The notes beneath the pieces are model-generated. The model saw nothing but the letters and a program-made list of their open reading frames with translations, was not told the DNA's origin and did not search any database. From Micromussa lordhowensis (lineage: Eukaryota > Cnidaria > Anthozoa > Scleractinia > Lobophylliidae), in NCBI GenBank assembly GCA_964020085.1, contig OZ026604.1, positions 19,810,397 to 19,874,396 of the forward strand: a stretch of 64,000 nucleotides of DNA, in the 5' to 3' direction. The translations under genes were made by a program, and so were the position numbers. Of the stretch, positions 10,964 through 22,436 are shown one piece after another. Position 1 is the first letter of the stretch; every line of letters starts with the position of its first letter.

Positions 10964-12460
10964 ATGATGCAGTTTCTTATCGTCTACTTGTTCTTTATTT
11001 CTGTCGCGCTTTCTGTGAAGCCCTGCCTCTCAGACTACACCGCGGCAGTTTACGAACATGTTACCTTCTTTGTCTTCGAAAACAAGACTGAATTATCACG
11101 CCCGGGAGCGTTGGAAATTATGAAGAAAAACCTGGCTGTCTTCCAAACAAAGGCGGCCCTAGCCAAGTCCAAAGGTGCTGACATCATCGTATTTCCAGAA
11201 GATGGGCTGTATGGCTTTGAGTACACACGCAAGCAAATCTTTCCTTTTCTTGAAATCATCCCGGATCCATCACAGCTGCAGAAGAGTTGGAATCCGTGTA
11301 AAGATCCAGATCGTTTTGACAACATCGAAGTGTTGAGAGAGCTGAGTTGTATTGCTGATAACTCTTCTATCGCAGTAGTCGCAAACATGGGAGATGTGCA
11401 ATATTGTAACAAGTCGGATCCACATTGTCCCGAAGATGGAAGATACCAGTTTAACACTGATGTGGTATTCGATACAGACGGCACATTACTGGCAAAGTAC
11501 CATAAGCAACACTTATTTCACGAAGTTCAGTTCAACACGCCACAGAAAGCGGAAATTGTGATTTTTAAGACATCCTTCGGAGTCACATTTGGTGTGTTCA
11601 CCTGTTTCGACATGCTATACTATGATCCCGCTATTGAGCTTGTTGAGAAGTTTGGTGTTCGCAACATTGTGTTCCCAACTGCATGGATGGATGGCTTTCC
11701 TATCCTGGCCTCAGTAGAGTATCAGCAAGCATGGTCACGATTGACATGTGTCAATCTCCTCGCAGCCAATCAGCATTTCCCCCTGACAGATATGGTAGGG
11801 AGTGGGATTTACTCTTGTGGAGAACCATTATCGTATATTTACGATATGAAGACTTATGAAGGGCATCTTTTGGTGGCCAATTTGCCAAATTTAGAGCAGC
11901 ATTCTGAACTTCCTATTCTGCACACATGTCAGTCAAGAAATGCACCATTCAATTTGCAGCAACATGACGTCAAACAGTCAGAATCAACATTTCATTCCAA
12001 ACTGTTGAATGACATGTACACCTTTGTCGCACTTGATGGTGCAAAGGGTACCAGTACTGCTGCAGTTTGCGCTAATGAGCTCTGTTGCCATGCAAGTTAC
12101 AGTTTGCCGAGTCAACAATCTTTTGAGAACGAGCTTTTTGCATTGGGGGCATTTAATGGCCAGCATGACCCAGAAGGCTATATTATCCAGGCTTGTGTTT
12201 TGATAAAATGCAACAACATGGAGAAAGATTCCTGTGGTACACCAACACAAACGTCTTCAACCACGTTCAGCTCATTCCAACTGACTGGGAACTTCTCAAC
12301 AAAGGCGTATGTATTTCCCGAAGTTCTGGCATCTGATGTAGAGCTAATTTCAGCCAAGATGATGTCAGTCTCTGGAAATGTTATGAGTGTAACCTCATTT
12401 GAAAAGCCTTTGCTGTCAGCTGTGCTGTTTGGCCGTATTTATGAACTGGATCATGTTTAA
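10964..12460 (+). CDS. Vanin/biotinidase-family amidohydrolase (pantetheinase-like), secreted
   Basis: This 498-residue protein is a nitrilase-superfamily enzyme of the vanin/biotinidase branch, which cleaves pantetheine to pantothenate and cysteamine, or biotin amides. A hydrophobic signal peptide covers about 1-23. The Glu-Lys-Cys triad is visible: E79 in VFPEDGLYG, K178 in LLAKYHK, and C214 in FTCFDM. These are close to the positions in human vanin-1 (79, 178, 211). The nitrilase fold covers about 25-310 and the vanin base domain about 320-490, with many cysteines and N-glycosylation sequons (for example NKT at 40, NSS at 133). The C-terminus (ELDHV) is not hydrophobic, so a GPI anchor looks unlikely. 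The gene is intronless and starts at the first of two adjacent Met codons. Substrate preference cannot be read from sequence. Confidence 0.93.
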   Translation: MMQFLIVYLFFISVALSVKPCLSDYTAAVYEHVTFFVFENKTELSRPGALEIMKKNLAVFQTKAALAKSKGADIIVFPEDGLYGFEYTRKQIFPFLEIIPDPSQLQKSWNPCKDPDRFDNIEVLRELSCIADNSSIAVVANMGDVQYCNKSDPHCPEDGRYQFNTDVVFDTDGTLLAKYHKQHLFHEVQFNTPQKAEIVIFKTSFGVTFGVFTCFDMLYYDPAIELVEKFGVRNIVFPTAWMDGFPILASVEYQQAWSRLTCVNLLAANQHFPLTDMVGSGIYSCGEPLSYIYDMKTYEGHLLVANLPNLEQHSELPILHTCQSRNAPFNLQQHDVKQSESTFHSKLLNDMYTFVALDGAKGTSTAAVCANELCCHASYSLPSQQSFENELFALGAFNGQHDPEGYIIQACVLIKCNNMEKDSCGTPTQTSSTTFSSFQLTGNFSTKAYVFPEVLASDVELISAKMMSVSGNVMSVTSFEKPLLSAVLFGRIYELDHV

Positions 12461-13647
12461 AATTAATGATTAATGACTTTGACGACGAGGCTCTTGATGG
12501 CTATTCTCCAATATTTCAGGCATTATTTAAGGAGACTTAACAAAAAGATGACATCAACAGTAGTTTTTAGGGAGGGACCTAGTGAAGCCCAGCTCCCCTT
12601 TTTCTGGAAAATACTGGGTATAGATTTTAACCAAAAGTATATATCACCCTGAATGAGGTGAGACGCTTCTGATAGAACCTATATCACACAATATGATACA
12701 TGAAACTTTTTTACTACAGTTAAAACAAGACAGTTGTTTAAGAGAAATTGCTTGACTTTTTGATTAAGTGACCATTTCTTGTCAACAACCAGTTTTCCAA
12801 AATACCAAAAGTCAACTCACTATACATGTATTTGAAACCTCTTGTAAGCAACCACCTCTTGTGAGCCACCACAACCATTTTTAGAGCTAAAAGTTTTTTT
12901 TAACCTCCCTTAAGTGACCACTTGACAGAATAGAGCGTAAATTGGATAATAAGGTGTTGTAACATTAACAGTCTGCATGTTCTCTTTATCCCATTCCTGG
13001 GTAAAGAGACATATGCTGTACTCTATCACTCTTAAAAGGGACGACCTTAAATTTGTAAGTTATAATAACAGAAAATTAGAAATGATATCCCTCTAGAGTT
13101 ACCATATGCGAATGAGGCAAAATTTGGCCCAATATTGTCTAAGCTCTGTAAGTGACCACCATCCCGTAAGCGACCACCCAGGCTTGACATTTTGGGTGGT
13201 CGCTTATGGGAGGTCCAACTGTATATAAATTTCAATACTCCAAAAGCAGACATTTTGCCAGCTGCGTGGAAATATTAAGTGTACCATGCAAGACCCTATA
13301 TAATGTACTAAGAACTAGTTAGATGTAGGTAATTGCTTGCATCTACAGAAATTCAGACATTACTAACAATAGATTATGGTTAGGTTATGTAATATCGTTG
13401 GCTAAATTGTAAATAAATAAAGTTGTATTTGCATTGTATCGTACCGAGAAACTTTATTTCCTGTGGTGTTCTGTTCTTGGCAACCAATATTCTCAGTATT
13501 GGACTAAAACTAGCTTGCAACTGGGGTTAATGTAAGGAGTCTTCAAATGCAAATGACATTAATCTATTTAATGTGTTCCCGGTTGGGGGGTAATCCCTAT
13601 AATGGCCTATATGGGGAGGCTCCCCCTAAGGGGTGCCTTTTTGGGCA
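12461..13647. other. Downstream spacer with decayed element sequence
   Basis: No gene is seen. At about 12760-13225 several degenerate units read 'aagtgaccacc' or 'aagcgaccaccc' and end with 'gggaggtccaactgta'. This looks like the terminus of an old DNA transposon. A possible polyadenylation context (AATAAATAAA) lies near 13411. Confidence 0.4.
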
Positions 13648-13648
13648 C

Positions 13649-13892
13649 CAGGGCTGGGTTGTTTAAAAGCCGGTTAACACTAACCCAGGGTTAAAAGTTC
13701 ACTGAAGTATCAATTTTTCTTGTCTAAAAACGTTTTTGATCGCTAATGTTTGCATAGTTTGAGATTACTTGAGCTCAAAACTGAAGGAAAAACAATGTAA
13801 ACAGAAAACCTCACCGAAAAGGTACAAAACCGAAATCAAAATTCTCGCTACTCCCGGGTTAGCTTAATCGGGCTTTGAACAACCCAGCCCTG
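13649..13892. repeat. MITE with ~42-bp terminal inverted repeats
   Basis: The left end CCAGGGCTGGGTTGTT (from 13649) mirrors the right end AACAACCCAGCCCTGG (to 13892), and similarity continues through 'aaagccggttaacac taaccc'. The interior of about 160 bp is non-coding. The CAGGG terminus resembles hAT ends, but no clear 8-bp target duplication is visible, so the superfamily is not assigned. Confidence 0.75.
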
Positions 13893-14890
13893 GCATATAA
13901 AGGGTAGGGATTTCACAAGTTAATCCTAGAACAAGCGTTATAATATGTTAATTTGACTTCTAGGAATGTTAAGAAGAGTTGATATTGGTCCAATAAAAAT
14001 TCTGCGATCTAAACGGTTGCTTTTAAAGCATCACATTTCTGCTCAGAATGAAGGAAAACATGTCTTAGCTACTTCCATTTTTCAACATTTCCTGGGGGAT
14101 CATGTCCCCAGACCCACTTAGTGGGGTGATGCCTTCAGCATCAGAAACAACAGCTACGTCGTCAAAGATCTCACTCTTTGCCAACAAATCAACTTGAGAG
14201 CTCTTCTATTCAGTAATAAGCTATTGGGGTGTTTCTTAAATTCAAAACTTGCCTGGCAGTTGTTAGTGACCAGTCAGCTTTCTAGTCTAACCTCTGGACT
14301 AAACCCATTTAGTGTTGACAATGGCTTGGTGCAATCAAATCAATTACCGTGCAATTGTAATTATCTGCTTCAATGTAAAAAGCCCCTCCCATGAAGACCA
14401 CCCTCCTCCTTCTCTCCCTAAGACTGACAGTAATAAGCGACTACGTCTCAGGTTTGCATAACTTTCTCAAATTCTCCCAACCCTCCTTGTGTTTATATGA
14501 GGTTATATAAACACAGAAAAAGTGCTCTATTGCTTAAATAAGGGATAGAGTTAAATGCAGAAGAGAAGATGGTAGAATACAGCATTTCCAAGAAGATGTG
14601 AGGAGGGAGATAAATAGTTGTAATAATTTTTTTTTACTTGCTGATAACTAATAGCAAAAGAAATAAAGTAGAGAACTAATATATTATGACAATATATTTA
14701 GGTAGAGTAGTAAAACTATAATGTTTTTGCAGGCAAAAATGATAAGATTTGCTAACATTTACAATAATTTATACAAAAGCTTTTGTTAACTTTATTAGTA
14801 ATTTTAGTAAAAGTAATTTGCTATAAAAATTATACACATGTATACCAGGCTGTTATGTTTCTACTTTTGCAACTCTTAGGGAGTTTATGT
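13893..14890. other. 3' flank of the NAT8-like gene
   Basis: No gene is seen. About 14570-14890 is the 3' flank of the minus-strand NAT8-like gene and contains an AATAAA (complement of TTTATT at about 14792). The same flank reappears, diverged, at about 22770-23060 and 61130-61435. Two inverted AGGGAT-type or simple motifs elsewhere are not distinctive. Confidence 0.5.
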
Positions 14891-15643
14891 TCAGGAAATG
14901 CTTAACTTGAGATGTATAACATCAGTTAGTATTGCAAGTATTGCTTCACCATCAGGCCTTTGGATTGATCTTCCAGACTCATTTGCACTGCAACTGTGTG
15001 TTGCAACTTTGAAACCATACTTTCTGTATAGCTGTGTGGCAGCTACCTGAATGGTTGAAGTTGTTAAAACAATCATGTTCATTCTATGTTTCTTTGCATG
15101 TGTAATCACTTCAGTCAGCATTTGTTTACCAATCCCCATTCTTTTATAACGAGGCACCACATACATTCGCTGCAGTTCAAATACTCCTGGCTTGAGGTTC
15201 TCATCATGTCGGAGTGCCACCATCCCAACAACTTTACCGTATAACTCAGCTACCCATATGTGACCGCCTTTATCCGACATGTACGACTTCTCGGCATCCC
15301 TCATATCAGTTTTCATTGCATAATTAACGTACTTGTAACTAGCAACATGCAGAGTAATGTAGAAAAATGTCAACAGAATCAAAACGATAAAAACAAACAC
15401 TACAAAAATCCATATTGACCACAATACTGCTGCAAGTAATGTGAAGACAGCTGCCATGCCAACATACCGTGATGATTTTGACAAGAAAGTTACAGCAAGA
15501 TTTTTAATGTAATCCTGAAATCCGTCCATAAAAATCTGAACACATTCTTTTTGGTCGGAATGCTGGAAGGAGCGAATGGTCAGCCTGTCTTTGACTTCAG
15601 GGTAGCTTGAAGTCCAATGTTGTTTATCATCTGACGAAACCAT
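14891..15643 (-). CDS. NAT8-like GNAT acetyltransferase, membrane-anchored
   Basis: This 250-residue protein fits the NAT8/camello group, whose members acetylate cysteine S-conjugates or lysines at the ER membrane. A long hydrophobic segment at about 59-98 is the expected membrane hairpin between the N-terminal strand (LTIRSFQHSD) and the catalytic part. The GNAT fold covers about 125-225, with acetyl-CoA loop RYKRMGIGK at 165-173 and LYRKYGF at 205-211. The C-terminal RRPDG-like turn (IQRPDGEAI) is also family-typical. The gene has one coding exon and starts at the only suitable Met. Fragments of its 3' end, with 3' flank, occur at 23.06 and 61.44 kb. Substrate is not predictable. Confidence 0.9.
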   Translation of the reverse strand: MVSSDDKQHWTSSYPEVKDRLTIRSFQHSDQKECVQIFMDGFQDYIKNLAVTFLSKSSRYVGMAAVFTLLAAVLWSIWIFVVFVFIVLILLTFFYITLHVASYKYVNYAMKTDMRDAEKSYMSDKGGHIWVAELYGKVVGMVALRHDENLKPGVFELQRMYVVPRYKRMGIGKQMLTEVITHAKKHRMNMIVLTTSTIQVAATQLYRKYGFKVATHSCSANESGRSIQRPDGEAILAILTDVIHLKLSIS

Positions 15644-16083
15644 ATTGTTCTGAATCGTAAAAAAGAAAAATATATATTTAAAGGTACCATAAAATGCAGC
15701 TTATAAACTCTAGGCTTGTACACAGGGTCTGAAACCTTTTTCAGAAACAAATTTCCAGGACTTTTCCAGGACTCACATTTCTTATTCCATTCACATTAAC
15801 CCTTTCACTTCCAAGATTTCAATGTTTATTCTCCTTACTGTCTGCCACACATTTCATATTTTTTCCTTAAGTTTGACAGATTTCCAGAACTTTCCAGGGC
15901 CAGTAGCCTTTTTTCAGGACTTTTCAGTCTTGGAAAATGACACAATAACATTCCAGTACTTTCCAGGTTTTCCACTTTAATACAAATTATTTCAAACAGG
16001 TTTTGGGTGGTGGAGACGGTAAAAATGTTTCACTAACAATTCAATGTTAAATTGATATCTGCACAATATAAGTCATCATCATC

Positions 16084-16170
16084 ATTATTATTATTATTAT
16101 TATTATTATTAATATTATAATTATTATTACTAATTATTATTATGATTAATATTATTATTAATTCAATGAA
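16084..16170 (+). repeat. ATT microsatellite
   Basis: Runs of ATT with a few interruptions are directly visible. Confidence 0.9.
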
Positions 16171-16329
16171 GAGATATTCTGCTTTAATGATTTAATGATT
16201 TAATCTGCACTCTACTTTATAACTTATATTCATTACAACATCTTTTTCTACTTAAAGCAAAATGCTAACTGAGAACTTAGGGGCATGTTTAAAACACAAA
16301 ATGGCGAAATGGCACTTAAACAATGTAGG

Positions 16330-16440
16330 ATATAGTTAACCCAATCTCATACAATTATTCAGAGCTAACCACCTTCAAGTCAGTGATATTATTTTAGGTT
16401 AACCTGAGTATTATTTAGGCTAACCAATTGGAGAGCTATT
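16330..16440 (-). repeat. Interspersed repeat fragment shared with 47.4 kb
   Basis: The complement of this stretch matches about 47430-47525, sharing 'tagcctaaat', 'atcactgactt' and 'gtggttagctct'. A related 'aggctaacc' sequence is inside the small element at 36433-36660. Flanking 'atggcgaaatg' motifs at about 16302 and 16470 are inverted, so the whole of 16.29-16.48 kb may be one foldback copy. Confidence 0.5.
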
Positions 16441-17787
16441 TACAAGGCTTACTGCAGTGGCATTTTGTCATTTCGCCATAGTAGGGGGTTGAAAAAAGAA
16501 CGTTGAGATGGGGGGTCAGCTTACAGCCAGAAGGTTAAGGACATACATTTTTTAGGAACTTTTACAGATCCTATGTACACCAGCAGTATTTTTGTTTGTA
16601 GTCCCTTGCATCATTGTATTTTGTGTTTTTTAGGATAGTAGGTCTTTTTACATCCAATATGCTGCTCATTTTCAACATGGTTTGGCCATGTTTATTCTGC
16701 GGGACAGTTTTTGTCTGTCCGCAGTCTCCTGATTACGACAACAACATGATAAATTATTCTAGATTTTGCATATTGTTCAGGGTAACATGTTTTGCATGTG
16801 ACATTGACCAATCCACAAACATTTGTATTTGAGTTTCATCTGAGGTCATTATCAAGTGCGCTTAGTGGATGATCGGTCAACCAGCCCATTGCTTTACTTT
16901 TTACTGCAACACGGTGCTGACAAGACCCAACCAGGTCAAAACAGCTGTCCATGGTTGCAATTCTTGGCCTTTCAGTTCAGACTCTATCATGTTGTTGTCC
17001 CGTTAAGCTTTCTACATAGTAATCAGCCTTGCTTCATTGTTATGTTTCTATTTTTGACTGATCAGATCATTTACAGAACCTATGTATACCAGCAGCAGTT
17101 TCATTTGCAGTCCCTTGCATCATTGTATTTTTTTGTATTAAAAAAATGAAACGTTTTTCATTAACAGGAAGATGGGCCTATGCACCAGGTCCCATTTGTT
17201 TGAAGGCTTGTTTCAATGGACATCATCCTTGTTGTCAGGGACCTCATCACAAATAGCATCATGACAGAGCTTAGATTTTGCATGAAGGAAAATGCACAAA
17301 TCCAATCTTGGTATGTTAGATCTGCTCACAATGTGGAAAAGCAGTTTTAGCCTGAAATTGTCTCCAAACAGAGGTGAGCCTTGAAAAAGTATTGTGCTTC
17401 TGTTGTCTGCAAACTTCTGCAGGCGTGCAAGCTCGAGCATGAATTAATTGTTAACCATTCTATAACTCCTCTTGCCAATTTTTCATTAGTTCACTTCAAA
17501 TGGCAGTCACAGACAGTAAGTGCAAATTATCTAAGAGAAAAAGATTCTTGTGGGTTTCTTCAATAGAGTTTGGCTATTTAGGCAGACGTCAGTAGACTCT
17601 TGCTATCTAGACTACAATTAAGACAGAATTTGTTGTGAGGGCCTACAATCTTAGAACAAAAGCTGTGGAGCCAGCATCAAAATGGTGAGCAAAATGTGAA
17701 GAACAATTTTTTTTGCTGTCTAATGTCATTTAAATTTATGGGAATGCCACAGATAAACAAAGGATAATACATGGGCGCACATAGATA

Positions 17788-17882
17788 TGGAATATCTCTT
17801 TGAGCGTTCAACTTTATATATCACTTGTTCAATGCATTCACTTGTTACATATAAAGTTAAACACTTAAAGAGATATTCCATA
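17788..17882. repeat. Imperfect hairpin, ~40-bp arms
   Basis: GGAATATCTCTTTGAGCG and the following ~20 bases are mirrored by 'cacttaaagagatattcc' at the right end. The arms are separated by only a few bases. Confidence 0.8.
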
Positions 17883-18759
17883 TCTCCAAGCAACCATGTG
17901 TTATTTTGTTTATTATATAGACATCGTCATATTGATGTTTTTGACGATTCTCTTAAGATTTCCGACCAATTTCCAAAGATTTCCGAAGGTTACCCAAAAA
18001 TTGTCCAAAGGCTATGTGAACATTTGTGAACATTTTCCGAAAATTTTCGAATGTTACCGAAGATTCCCAAAGATAACCAATGTTTGCTGAAGACTTTTGA
18101 AAAAGTTCCGCGGAAGATATTTTGATCATATGCCAGACAACAAATTTAATCACAGTTTAAGGGCCAAACATAACAATCAATATCTTCACTAGTGAGGATA
18201 TGGAAAATATACCACCCGAGTCATGGATGTGGTTTTGTACGAATTTTATGAGTGTCGTATTTTCCAGTAAAACACTTGTGTCTATATAATAAATACCACT
18301 TTCATTGCTGTCTTTCATTGTTGGCATGTCAGCCAAACTGTGAAATCACTTTTGACATTTTAGTAGGAAACAGGCCTAGGTTGATATTTGAATGAAAACA
18401 ACAACTTTATTTACTCATAAATTTTTATAAAAAAATAGAAATAGCAGGACAGAGTAATGTACTTTTGAGTCTAGAGGCTGAAGTAACCCAGAAAATTTCT
18501 AGTCAGTCTCCAGTTTTTGTAAGGTGTCTATGGATGTTGAGAGAATACAGAATTCTTAAGAGAGGAGACAATATGTGTACATGGTAATAGTAGAATGGAC
18601 GGACCTGAAATCAATGCAAGTTTTCAGAATGTTGTTCAGACAGTAAGTAAAATTTCAGTTGTTTAGAAATATTGAAGGCACGTAAAAAATAGGTAAATGT
18701 GTAATTTGTTTACCTGTGGAGCAGCAGGGAGTTCATCAGAACTCGTTCAGAAATGACTA

Positions 18760-19500
18760 TACATTCCGGGATCGAATTGGAATTTGGAAATGTTGGTATT
18801 TGAGTAGAGGGGAAAACTGGAGAACCCAGAGAAAAACCTCTGGGAGCAGAGTTAAAGTGCCCGTGTCATCAAAATTTTTATTTTCCCATCTGATTCTTTG
18901 TTTCATGCAATGAACTTCTGCGAAAAAATTTTTCGATTTGGATAAAAAGCGATTTTTTTATGAAGTTTTAAAAACCTGAAAATCCTATTTTCTTGCGGTC
19001 GACCCGTGCCGCTGATCACAGCATCGACATGCTCAGAATTGTGACGTAGATTCAGGAACGCGTAAGTTCAGGCTTGACTTATCTCACTTGTTCTACCTCT
19101 GCAAATTTTTTTTTTTACCCAAAATAAGGTGGGGGCCCGGGCTCATTTTGTATGAGCCACTAACTTACATTTACAGAGATAAAACAAGCGAGATGAGTAG
19201 AGCCTGAAGTCACGTGTTCCTTAATCTACGTCACGAATGGTCGACCAAAATGGCGGCAAATTTGAACGATTTTAAAACTTCTTAAAAAGATTGCATTTTT
19301 TCCAAATCGAATTTTTCTTTCGCAGAAGTTCATTGGGTGATATATAGAATCAGATAAGAAAATAAAAAAAATTAATGACATGGGCACTTTAAGAAACAAA
19401 CTCAACCCAAATATGATGCCAGGTCCGGGAATCGAACCAAGGACAAATGGGTCGGAGGCGAGTGCTTTCACCACTGCACCATCCCTTGTCCCCTTCTCTG
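18760..19500 (-). repeat. tRNA-derived SINE, interrupted by a foldback element
   Basis: Read on the minus strand from about 19500, the sequence begins with a tRNA-like head: A box near GATGGTGCAGTGGTGAAAGC and B box GGTTCGATTCC. It continues 'atttgggttgagtttgtttctt' until 19393. The body resumes left of 18852 as 'ctctgctcccagaggttttt' and 'gggttctccagttttcccc'. Those halves together resemble a common SINE body in invertebrate genomes. The interruption is exactly the 18856-19388 element, flanked by TTAA. Confidence 0.65.
18856..19388. mobile_element. TTAA-flanked foldback MITE (piggyBac-type target)
   Basis: The element begins AGTGCCCGTGTCAT and ends ATGACATGGGCACT, with TTAA on both sides (18852-18855 and 19389-19392). 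Reverse-complement similarity continues inward through most of its 533 bp (for example 'tgacgtagatt' with its complement), so it is an almost full-length palindrome. It carries no transposase. TTAA target choice is the signature of piggyBac-type transposition; assignment rests on that and on the ends only. Confidence 0.75.
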
Positions 19501-20757
19501 CATTGAGAACTTTAAGATGAGTGGGAATAATGCCCCAGAGAATAATCACTGTGTAAGCTATTGTTTATTTTCCAGAATTGGTTTGCACTTTTGATATAAC
19601 AGATTTTGCCTAGATGTATATCTGGTATATTTGCGTCTGTGTACTTTACTCGCATATTTAAAGAGATATATAGACAACTGGGCTGTCACCAGTTGCTTTG
19701 ATCTTCACACCCGCTATGAACTTGTTACTTTGTGGGTGAATTGCATCAACAACTGCAAGTTCACCCGTCACATCACAAACCACATCAAGCATCCTTATAT
19801 GTAACAGGTGTTGTGGCTCTGTCAATTCTAAGCCTGTTCATCTCCCACCCCCAGGGGCATTTGTCCCCACTATAGGGTATTTACTTGCAAAGGGCTGCCT
19901 GGAGGGGGTGGGGCAGTTTATTATTTTAAAAAACTGAAAGGATTAACCCTACATAAAGAACGTAGATTCTTTTTCTGAGATTTAAGTCACTCGAAACTAG
20001 CTCGTGCCCCACCACCACCCTTGAAAATTCATTTTGGTCCGTTCACATGCGAGAGAATCGAGACGAGAAGCGAGTATGGTGTGGGTTGACATTGTTTAAA
20101 GCAAAAGGCCCTAGAAGGTTTAATGGAAGCCTTCAAAGGTAAATTATTATTTTTGTAATAAAAACGGATCATATATTTGTTTGAAGGGATAAGCCTTCTC
20201 TCAATGAGTTTTCTCTACAAACATTGTCTTTGTGAGCCTGTCTTTGTCTTTGTGGAGTCTGGTGTGCATTACTTTTGACCGTGTTCGAATCAATTTCTAT
20301 AAACTCTATACAAAAATGTTCTAGTGAGTGCACGAGTAACAGTCATGATCAAACTTAAAGAAGCTATTTACCATATAGATGCTTTTTTTCACATTATATT
20401 TATTTAGTGCTCACGAATACACAGCAATATCGAAATAAAATATCATTTTGATGCTATCCCATAGGCGGGGAGTTTGTACTTTTCTCACAGCCCCACCATG
20501 GGGATTTCATATATTTTATGCAAGCAGTGCCCCTTGGTGGAGCATTCACTACCTTCTGAAAACAAAATGTCAAATGTCCGTCAAATGCCCAGGAAGGGGA
20601 TGAACAGGCTTGGAATTGACCGAGCCATTACAGGTTACTGCTTTGCCTATGGCCGTCACGTGCACTTCTTTCCGTTGCATTCAGATCACCAAGAAAGTGA
20701 CAGCAGCCTTGAAACACTATTATTTCCAATTCATTGCTACGCATTGATGTGTCAAAA
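19501..20757. other. Spacer with an inverted repeat pair, no clear gene
   Basis: A ~45-bp pair (complement of about 19805-19860, and about 20592-20640) shares 'gatgaacaggctt', 'gaattgac' and 'gagcca'. It may bound a decayed element. An ORF at 20474-20836 runs into the neighbouring MITE and has no recognisable domain, so it is not called a gene. Confidence 0.4.
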
Positions 20758-21076
20758 GCTTAACAAATTGACTTCAGTTTTTCATGCGTCTGTCCTATTA
20801 TTGGTCATGAATTTCGTCATAACATTGTCAAAGTAGCTGTGGACCCACAGACTACTTTGCCAATGTTATGACAAAATTCATTGTCAATAACAGTACAGAT
20901 GCATGAAAAACTGATGTCAAATTGTTTTTTTGCGATAACAAATAGTCAAATTGTCCACTCTTGCTAGTCGTGTCATCATCACATAGATTACAAATTCTGA
21001 CATGTGTCTGTCCACTTATTGACAATGAAAATTGGCAATTGAGCGTGGAGGAATTTTTGCAGTTATTGGATAAAAA
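20758..21076 (+). repeat. Palindromic MITE family, copy 1
   Basis: The left half is a near-perfect inverted repeat: arm 20762-20838 mirrors 20848-20925. A ~150-bp tail ends near 'gcagttattggataaaa'. Copies with the same order occur at 25649-25968 and 27983-28278. Confidence 0.8.
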
Positions 21077-21659
21077 ACTAACAGTATCTAAAAAGACCGC
21101 CGGGTAGTTCAGGAGAGGCGTACAGGATGGTCTTCAGTGCGTGGTGATTTTAATATGTTGCATATTAAATTATATGAGCTTATACCTGCCAACTCTCAAG
21201 GATTACTTTCATTAGAGCTATCCTGTGGACCCCTTGAGAAGTCGTCGCATCACCTGGATATTAAGAAAAGTGCTGAAAATATGTCTTTTCACTCTTACTT
21301 GGGCCGAATTTGCGCATTTCCTTTTTTTGGTGGGGGATGGGGGGAGGACTCCGAAAAGCACGAAGACCTACAAGTACCACTAAAGTCTATTAAAAATAAA
21401 CTGCTTTTAACTCCACCGCCTTCAAAAGTCAACTATAAGCACAGACACAAAAGATCGAGTGTGGACATTACCTCAAAATGTCCTCAACTTTGCCGTTTCT
21501 CCAACAAGACTGTATTCCCACGGCCCACATATTTCTGAGCGGCGCCATCTTGAAACATCGTCTGCGAGGAATCTGGGTAGGAAATAGTAGACGAGGGAGC
21601 ATTTTTGTCCTCTCCTTGGAAAACGCCGGGCGTGGTTGTAAGTGTTTTAAGGGAATTTG

Positions 21660-21735
21660 TTGTTGTTGTTGCTGTTGTCGAAGGAGTCTGAATCGTTCAT
21701 CCAGGTGGTATGGGGGGGGGGGGGGCGAATGGGGG
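21660..21735 (+). repeat. Simple sequence: TTG/TGC runs and G-run
   Basis: A TTGTTGTTGTTGCTG tract at about 21657-21677 and a G-run at about 21712-21724 differ in length from the paralogous 60342-60410 and produce spurious ORFs. Confidence 0.8.
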
Positions 21736-22117
21736 GTACAGGGGGGTTCTATCCTACTGTTTCCCGTACCCTGCTCTCCTGCTTCCCGCAGTACCTAATT
21801 CCGCCCTACTTCCGTTCCCTACAAATTAAGAGATTCGAGAACACACGCGTCGTTTACCTGCGGAGTCCTAACCCTAAGGTGTTTCCTTTGTTTTTAAATG
21901 ATCTGTATTCAGCTTGCTAGTCTTACTCACTTCTTTTCGCAGCTTACGTGACACACCTTGACATTTCGTGACCTAGGACGTAAGCACCGTATTATCACCG
22001 GAATTGAGCCTGCTTTTTTGCCGAAGCGACAATTTTCGTTATTCTTTGGTTCAGAAATCTCAGAAGATGCTGAATACATGTGAAAAAAAAACATTTTGGG
22101 TTAATGTTTGTGAAAAT

Positions 22118-22436
22118 GTGGGAGGCGCGGTGGCCTCATGGTTAGTGCGCTCGACTCCGGAGCGAGAGGTCCGGGTTCGAGCCCTGGCCGGGGACAGTGA
22201 GTTGTGTTCTTGGGCAAGACACTTTACTCTCACAGTGCCTCTCTCCACCCAGGTGTATAAATGGGTACCTGCTATTTGTTGGGGAAACCTAACAAACTTG
22301 CGGGGGAGTGACCTGCGATGGACTAGCATCCCGTCCAGGGGAAGTAGAAATACTTCTAGCCGCTTCATGCTACAGAAACCGGGATACTGCTCCGGCAGCT
22401 ATGGGCCAGTTGGCTCTAACGCTTCACTTCACTTTA
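22118..22436 (+). mobile_element. tRNA-derived SINE with target-site duplication
   Basis: The 319-bp insert has pol III boxes: A box near GGTTAGTGCGCTC (22141) and B box GGTTCGAGCCC (22174). It is flanked by an 11-bp direct repeat TTTGTGAAAAT at 22107-22117 and 22437-22447. The paralogous locus at 60804-60814 has one TTTGTGAAAAT and no insert, which is an empty site. The 3' part contains no long A-tail. Confidence 0.92.

Larger units (their letters stand above)
15644..18700. other. Long spacer with microsatellite and repeat remnants
   Basis: No gene is seen. A degenerate 'tttccagga' repeat covers about 15735-15975. It contains TTAACCCTTTCACTTCC at about 15797, which resembles a piggyBac-type MITE end. 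An ATT microsatellite lies at about 16084-16170. A 'aggctaacc' repeat-family segment lies at 16330-16440 (related to 47430-47525). Degenerate short units based on 'tttccgaag' cover about 17955-18075. ORFs here lack recognisable domains. Confidence 0.5.
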
